Assembly: GCA_023258825.1 (NCBI GenBank)
Contig: JALQWE010000016.1
Coordinates: forward strand, 1-11,066
Length of the DNA: 11,066 nucleotides
Reading direction: 5' to 3'
Source: Planctomycetaceae bacterium
GTDB lineage: Bacteria > Planctomycetota > Planctomycetia > Planctomycetales > Planctomycetaceae
Numbering within the stretch: position 1 is the first letter of the stretch; each line of letters starts with the position of its first letter. Below are positions 7,401 through 11,066 of the stretch, piece by piece. The notes under the pieces were generated by a model, which saw only the letters and a program-made list of their open reading frames with translations, was not told where the DNA came from and did no database searches. Position numbers and translations under genes: made by a program.

Positions 7401-9263
7401 GCTGACGACCGACAGCTTTTTGTGATGAATCTTCTGCGTGCCGGGCTGCCATCGACAGCCGTCAGTGTGTTGCAGGATCTGGCCGCCAGCCTGGAGGAAC
7501 CCCGCGAGCGACTGTTGCGGGAGGCGGCACTGCTGGACAGCCTGCAGACCACGGCGGAACCAGCACCAGATCAGGCACGCTCGTTACTGGACCTCTGGAA
7601 GAATCGGCAGGCTGGCTGGGCGGCTTTTACCTGGTTGCGAGACCTGCGACCGCCGGTGGAAGAGGGAAACAGGCTGCGATTTTCAGTAGAGCATGAAACG
7701 CAGCGGGACGCGATCCTGGCCACGGCCGAAAGTGCCTTTCCGGAATTCAGCACGGCCCCGGCGTCGGCCTGGGTTGGAACGCCCGACGTTGAAGTCTCCG
7801 ATGATCGAACCATGCTGCCAGTTCGCCAGTTTGCCTCAGCCATTCCGCATCGTCCGATTCCCCTGTACGGGGCTCCCGGGCTTTACCGAGGCTGGAGCTT
7901 TGCGTGGATCTTTCCCTCAGAGAAAGTCGGGGCCTACGACCCCGATGGACGACTGCGTTGGAGCTTCCGGCCGTTACGAAACCAATCTCTGGTCTATGGT
8001 GGTTACAAGCCGGATTCCTGGGCGTTTTCCCGGGGACAACTGTTGATCATGCATCTTCAGGGGATCGTCTTCGCGGTCGATGGAAGCACCGTCAATTCGG
8101 ATGGCAGTCCTGCCGTGCTCTGGCAGAAAAGCCTTGAGGCAGCTCTGAGTTCAGACCTGCAGCCGGATGAGACGGAGCCCAGGGATTTCATTGCCCCGGA
8201 AGACCGAATTGAGCACTTCTATCATTCTCCGGGCGGACATTATCCCTGTGGGCCAGTCACGGCCTTTGGAGTACCGCTGATTGTCGGGAAGAAACTGGTG
8301 ATGCTCAATGCTCTGACCGGACGCCAATTGTGGGAGGCCGATGGTCTTCCCAGAGATGCGCGGTTGCTGGTTGAAAAAGAGACGCTGATGATTCTGTCTG
8401 AATCAGCACGCAGAATCGACGAACGTTCGCTGCTCGACGGTGAACTGCTGTCGACGTCACGACTTCCTGAGTGGTGGGGTGAAGCGAATGCCAATGTGGG
8501 CACGTCCGTCAAGGACATCGATGTGGAGGTCGGCACAGAGGTCCTGTGGCGTGTGTCGGTGGAAGGACGGCGGTGCGTCCTGTTTCGACTGACCGACGGC
8601 CGAAGTCTGCTGGAATGTCGTGATCTGCTGCAGGATGAACCCGTCTGGACTCTGACGCTGCCACAGCAGACGGTGTTCAGCAATGTGGTTGACGATGTGG
8701 TGGCGTTGTTGAGTGAGGGGAAGCAGTTGAAGCTTGTGTCTGTCGAGAGCGGCCGACTGATTTCGGATCTGACGGTCACACCGATTCCGGATCCACGTAA
8801 GCTCTACCTGCAGGCGTCTCAGGGACACTTTCTGGTTCTGCCGGAAGCATTGTCTGAGGAAGATCCGTCTCTTGATTTCTTTAATCCGATTATCGATGCC
8901 GTGCATGTACATGGCGCGATTTACGCCGTGAATCGGGACACAAATGCCCTCGCATGGGAGCACCCGGTCCAGCATCGGCAGGTTCGCTTGCTGACCTGTA
9001 CACAGACGCGGCCACTGCTCCCGAATCTGCCGCTGCTGGTGCTGTTGTCGCGGGATCGGGATCCGAATTCCGGCAAAGCGGCAGTGGTGATTGGCGCTCA
9101 GGTGCTGGATGTTCGGGATGGCAAGGTGCTGTACGAGGATGTGAACACCGGCCTGACACAGAACGAACTCTGGCTCAGCCCCGATGCCGAAAACGGGCAG
9201 TTGTGTCTGAGCTTTGAGCGGCGATTTGTCCGGTTTCAGTATGGCAAAAAGTCTGCGCCCTGA
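4434..9263 (+). CDS. very large exported PQQ-like beta-propeller protein with helical repeats
   Basis: This 1609-residue protein from ATG 4434 has a long Arg-rich N-region, a hydrophobic core at about 32-48 and a probable signal-peptidase site after VWA (49-51). Residues about 55-300 are helical, beginning with a Glu/Gln-rich possible coiled coil and continuing as TPR-like hairpins. Residues about 350-795 carry repeated PQQ-like (BamB/quinoprotein-type) blades, each a 'V.G..VYV....G...A.D..TG...W' pattern; one blade contains CPTC at 587-590. Residues about 797-1070 are again helical and TPR-like (PEARKLLEDRLQAEPGDSAA). Residues about 1135-1605 return to propeller-like blades (VGAYDPDGRLRWSF, LVMLNALTGRQLWEA, IYAVNRDTNALAWE). 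I see no catalytic set of an alcohol or glucose dehydrogenase and no heme motif, so a scaffold, binding or sensing role outside the cytoplasm is more likely than an enzyme; this is inference. GTG 4458 is an alternative start giving a shorter N-region. A likely terminator follows at 9311-9341. Confidence 0.92.
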   Translation: MFVFAASHVRRITGIRECGFRGGRVHGCRGRFLIAVVFCSLCLPLSVDVWAQQLPEQQEEVEQRELLRRIEETQELLQNQKWLEATERFDEAWQLACDGDDAVLDPRGADIRQLAPGQADLMAGGKSRLQTLFRQAPDEFRTEFARQFDDVARQKIQAAIEAGDLAQLRILLARYQFASAAAQGLRVLARLHLDRSDFLEAALVLERLQQVSVVPDPRVLLQTAWCYARAGLFQDARDVLKRAGTDPWNTLINADAAALGIRQQIEQELGTADETAGTDVAAWLQPLGNYRRTRTQTRIPSRLRPAWSSSLLEVADVLYADQLNPLLSEFQEPFERLQERLLDQNSTIIPVAAPLVSGSTVYVRTPVGVRAYQQQTGELLWEIARPERPLKELVELTQPTENGEDDQFLMRSASGLANADAALFFQMIRTNTSAQMSISNRTLFTVEESSGATWNVILGTMLNAAGSNRIATNFIRAYDAETGLFRWEIGGQVQNADPTKERSANLLAGYYFLGAPLVLGNRIYVLAENGEGIFLIRIGEPVPGQKDSNPTIPASQLLTVPEQPLAEHPLRKHAGLIPSFAQGLLICPTCDDRIIAVSAEDLSLRWVFRYGGILRRQEIGGDRFLLFGANSLADSDRVDRDNRWTDFLPRIVDGKVLITPRDSDQLFCLDLLTGQQLWTSARGSYHAIAGIQDNRVILVGANQAGALDLSTGKALWTTQLRRGTTCGSAALQGDILQIPTDAPSIVTLDTKTGRILVAQDWTEPTLPGNLMATQDGLISQGLTVVSRFGTGTGEALPVEQAAELLVLGRSPEARKLLEDRLQAEPGDSAARSMLIDLLLDQLRTDYRTHQEQIPRVKQLLAEAAKDVEIAPLVHSLIGMTVADAVILGEQLRGTTRRQQDELVELMARGEEAGGGVPLTELQQRLSRMLERLPAAAIEVVRGPGIERTQADVLVAVMRRSVQQRSAEERQTLQKNLAADAVRVASEISVADDRQLFVMNLLRAGLPSTAVSVLQDLAASLEEPRERLLREAALLDSLQTTAEPAPDQARSLLDLWKNRQAGWAAFTWLRDLRPPVEEGNRLRFSVEHETQRDAILATAESAFPEFSTAPASAWVGTPDVEVSDDRTMLPVRQFASAIPHRPIPLYGAPGLYRGWSFAWIFPSEKVGAYDPDGRLRWSFRPLRNQSLVYGGYKPDSWAFSRGQLLIMHLQGIVFAVDGSTVNSDGSPAVLWQKSLEAALSSDLQPDETEPRDFIAPEDRIEHFYHSPGGHYPCGPVTAFGVPLIVGKKLVMLNALTGRQLWEADGLPRDARLLVEKETLMILSESARRIDERSLLDGELLSTSRLPEWWGEANANVGTSVKDIDVEVGTEVLWRVSVEGRRCVLFRLTDGRSLLECRDLLQDEPVWTLTLPQQTVFSNVVDDVVALLSEGKQLKLVSVESGRLISDLTVTPIPDPRKLYLQASQGHFLVLPEALSEEDPSLDFFNPIIDAVHVHGAIYAVNRDTNALAWEHPVQHRQVRLLTCTQTRPLLPNLPLLVLLSRDRDPNSGKAAVVIGAQVLDVRDGKVLYEDVNTGLTQNELWLSPDAENGQLCLSFERRFVRFQYGKKSAP

Positions 9264-9310
9264 CGTGTTCAAACCCGGCCCTCGGACGGACGGTACCGAA
9301 CGTTGGGTGT

Positions 9311-9341
9311 CGCATCGAAATCCCTTCCCGGGATGCGTTTT
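9311..9341 (+). terminator. candidate intrinsic terminator of the propeller gene
   Basis: CGCATC (9311-9316) pairs with GATGCG (9332-9337), directly followed by TTTT (9338-9341), 47 bases after the stop codon. An inner CC/GG pairing could shorten the 15-base loop. A competing small stem ATCCC/GGGAT (9320-9334) uses the same bases. The T-run is short, so efficiency is uncertain. Confidence 0.45.
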
Positions 9342-9486
9342 CCTCGCGAAATAGCACCGTAAAAGGCCGTTTTCGCCGTGTTTCTGGCGAATCATCTGGA
9401 TTTCTGCTGATGGAGATGGTAAACAGGGGCTCCCACCGGATGGCCGGTTGATGTCGGTACGGGTTGTGATGCGGCTACTGAAAGCT

Positions 9487-9557
9487 CCGAGAATACATCT
9501 CGGTGGCCTGTTCCTGTTGCATCGCATAAGCCGCTGACGTCGGCTCAACAGCCACCG
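9487..9557 (+). promoter_or_regulatory. possible structured 5' leader of the DUF1501 gene
   Basis: Nested and overlapping stems can be drawn by eye. A long-range stem joins CGGTGGC-c-TGTT (9501-9512) to AACAGCCACCG (9547-9557), 11 pairs with one bulged C. Inside it AGCCG (9529-9533) pairs with CGGCT (9541-9545) around a 7-base loop. Just upstream CCGAGA (9487-9492) pairs with TCTCGG (9498-9503) around ATACA, sharing three bases with the long stem so that the two compete. GCGGCT at 9471-9476 could also take AGCCGC at 9529-9534 away from the inner stem. Competing pairings suit a switch or attenuator, but no known riboswitch class was recognised. It ends 47 bases before the ribosome site. Confidence 0.35.
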
Positions 9558-9604
9558 ATCACCTTCCGCGCCTTCCCCTGCAAACCCGGCAACCCCAGTC
9601 ATCC

Positions 9605-9609
9605 GGAGG
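9605..9609 (+). promoter_or_regulatory. Shine-Dalgarno site of the DUF1501 gene
   Basis: A perfect GGAGG nine bases before ATG 9619 supports this start; it also keeps the full twin-arginine signal region in the protein. Confidence 0.8.
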
Positions 9610-9618
9610 TCTGTTGTT

Positions 9619-10995
9619 ATGCTGACACTACTCGGGCAACGTGACCGTTCCTCCCGGTTCTGTGACGGACTTTCTCGCCGCAGCCTGCTGAACATTGGAA
9701 CGCTGGCGGCCATGGGAACAGCTGGCGGATGGACACTGCCCTCGATTCTTCGTGCCGAAGACGCGCTGGGAAATGGTAAATCAAACAAATCGGTGATCAT
9801 GATTTACCTGGTCGGTGGCCCGCCGCATCAGGACATGTTTGACCTGAAGCCGGAGGCTCCGAAGGAAATTGCCGGCCCGTGGAAGCCGATCGCCACCAAT
9901 GTTCCCGGGATGGACATCTGTGAAGCGTTTCCGCAGCTGGCACGACTTGCTGACCGCATGACCATCATTCGTTCTCTGGTTGGCAACCAGGCAGATCATG
10001 ATGCCGTGCAGGTCTTCAATGGTCGCGATCCTCGCAAACCAAAACCACTGGGTGGCTGGCCACAGTTTGGTTCCCTCGTCTCCCGAGTCCTCGGTCCCAT
10101 CACTCCCACAGCACCTCCGTTTGTCAGCCTGTGCTACCCGTGCTCGCATGGTCCCTACAACGAACCCGGACCAGGCTTTCTCGGGACATCTCATGCGCCG
10201 TTTCGTCCCATGGGGCCCACACGCGAAGACATGGTTCTGAACGGCGTCACCCTTGAACGACTGCACGATCGTCGATCCCTGCTGCGTAGTGTCGATCAGT
10301 TGCGTCGTGACATTGATTCAACCATGACCATGCAGGGAATGGATACCTTTACGGATCAGGCGATGGGGTTACTGACTTCGTCGCGGCTGGCCGAAGCGCT
10401 GGATCTGTCCCGTGAAACCCCCGAAACTCTGGCTCGTTACGGCACCGGCGACCCCAAAGTCTTCATTGATGACAACGGTGCTCCGCGCGTCCCTCAAAGC
10501 CTGCTGGTCGCTCGAAGACTGATCGAAGCTGGTGTACGAGTCGTCACGCTCAACTACAGCAAATGGGACTGGCACGGTGGCTCCTACAACACCATCTTCA
10601 ACCGGGAGAAGGAAGACTTCCCGATCTTTGACAAATGCGTCAGTGCACTGATCGAAGATCTGCACGAACGTGGTTTGTCAGACGATTGTGCAGTCATTGT
10701 CTGGGGAGAATTCGGACGTACCCCGAAAATCAGTGACATCGTCGGACGGGATCACTGGCCACAGGTCAACTGCGCGTTGATGGCTGGTGGAGGTATGCGG
10801 CACGGTCAGGTGATCGGAGCCACAGACCGTATCGCCGGAGAAGCTGTCTCCAGACCCGTGACGTATTCCGAAATCTATGCCACGCTGTTCCATCACCTTG
10901 GCGTGCCCGTGGACCGAACCACGCTTTCTGACAACAGCGGGCGACCGCAGTTTCTGGTGGAAGATGGTGGAAAAATCATGCCGGAGCTGGTCTGA
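9619..10995 (+). CDS. DUF1501 family protein with Tat signal
   Basis: This 458-residue protein belongs to the DUF1501 family, which has an alkaline-phosphatase/sulfatase-like fold and is very common in planctomycetes, with no established reaction. The N-terminus has a twin-arginine motif SRRSLL (19-24), a hydrophobic stretch to about 37 and a possible cleavage near LRA (44-46), so it is probably exported already folded, perhaps with metal bound. Family hallmarks are in order: GGPPHQDMFD (66-75), PGPGFLGTSHAPF in the middle, WDWH (316-319, where many members have WDTH), WGEFGRTPK (362-370) and GRDHWP (376-381). The Asp/His residues of these motifs are the likely metal ligands. A CYPC motif at 172-175 is followed by SH and so is not a CxxCH heme site. 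Length is typical and no truncation is seen. The 355-base gap before it and the leader structure suggest separate regulation from the two genes upstream. In planctomycetes such genes often sit beside large cytochrome-containing exported proteins, as here, but a joint function is unproven. Confidence 0.96.
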   Translation: MLTLLGQRDRSSRFCDGLSRRSLLNIGTLAAMGTAGGWTLPSILRAEDALGNGKSNKSVIMIYLVGGPPHQDMFDLKPEAPKEIAGPWKPIATNVPGMDICEAFPQLARLADRMTIIRSLVGNQADHDAVQVFNGRDPRKPKPLGGWPQFGSLVSRVLGPITPTAPPFVSLCYPCSHGPYNEPGPGFLGTSHAPFRPMGPTREDMVLNGVTLERLHDRRSLLRSVDQLRRDIDSTMTMQGMDTFTDQAMGLLTSSRLAEALDLSRETPETLARYGTGDPKVFIDDNGAPRVPQSLLVARRLIEAGVRVVTLNYSKWDWHGGSYNTIFNREKEDFPIFDKCVSALIEDLHERGLSDDCAVIVWGEFGRTPKISDIVGRDHWPQVNCALMAGGGMRHGQVIGATDRIAGEAVSRPVTYSEIYATLFHHLGVPVDRTTLSDNSGRPQFLVEDGGKIMPELV

Positions 10996-11032
10996 TTCAA
11001 CAGCCGTCAGTCCGTGCGTCCGCAAAGGCACC

Positions 11033-11045
11033 ACACGCTGCGTGT
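11033..11045. terminator. weak terminator-like hairpin after the DUF1501 gene
   Basis: ACACG and CGTGT form a 5-bp stem with a 3-base loop 38 bases after the DUF1501 stop codon. It has no T-run, so it is only a hint. The rest of 10996-11066 shows no start of a further gene. Confidence 0.2.
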
Positions 11046-11066
11046 TCTGGATTCAGGACCGGATCA

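Larger units (their letters stand above)
9264..9618. other. structured intergenic region before the DUF1501 gene
   Basis: These 355 bases contain no convincing gene; the long minus-strand open frame crossing here is a shadow that also runs through both flanking genes. Moving right it holds a terminator-like hairpin (9311-9341), a 6-bp hairpin TTCGCC/GGCGAA with an 8-base loop (9372-9391), a 5-bp hairpin ACCGG/CCGGT with a 4-base loop (9435-9448), the folded stretch 9487-9557, and the ribosome site at 9605-9609. No clear -35/-10 pair was found, although the length and the terminator suggest the DUF1501 gene has its own promoter here. Confidence 0.6.

Noticed and set aside
8457..9800. 447-codon minus-strand open frame
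   Set aside because: It is antisense to the end of the propeller gene and the start of the DUF1501 gene, both with strong family evidence; its product shows no domain and appears to be a shadow of GC-rich coding sequence.
10132..10149. Possible heme motif in the DUF1501 protein
   Set aside because: The sequence is CYPCSH, with Ser between the second Cys and His, so it does not fit CxxCH.

Overview
The window looks like chromosomal DNA of a planctomycete (Planctomycetota, probably order Planctomycetales). The evidence is the gene content: a PVC-type membrane-bound dehydrogenase fused to NPCBM, HEAT and cytochrome c modules, a very large exported protein with PQQ-like beta-propeller repeats, and a DUF1501 protein with a twin-arginine signal. 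These families are heavily expanded in Planctomycetota. The genus cannot be told from the sequence. All three full genes are on the plus strand and all appear to be exported. No tRNA, rRNA, CRISPR array, insertion sequence or phage gene was seen.

Layout. Bases 1-777 are mostly non-coding. They may hold the last 24 codons of an upstream gene (ending at 77), several small GC-rich hairpins and a plausible extended -10 promoter at 654-662. A GTG-started gene at 778-4341 (1187 aa) follows, with signal peptide, NPCBM carbohydrate-binding-like domain, dehydrogenase-like beta-propeller, HEAT repeats and a C-terminal cytochrome c domain with one CHKCH heme site. After a 92-base gap containing a perfect 12-bp inverted repeat comes a gene at 4434-9263 (1609 aa): signal peptide, helical repeats, PQQ-like propeller, second helical block and a second propeller-like region. 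A 355-base gap (9264-9618) holds a likely terminator and an unusually structured stretch just upstream of the DUF1501 gene at 9619-10995 (458 aa). The last 71 bases are intergenic.

How the genes may work together (inference). The first protein could bind a glycan, oxidise a substrate and pass electrons to its own heme. The second looks like a large exported propeller scaffold or sensor without recognisable catalytic residues. The third belongs to the alkaline-phosphatase/sulfatase-like fold group and would be exported folded by Tat. The first two genes are close enough to share a transcript; the third probably has its own promoter. No substrate can be named from sequence. The best candidates for something undescribed are the two-propeller/helical architecture of the second gene, the perfect hairpin between genes one and two, and the structured leader before the DUF1501 gene.
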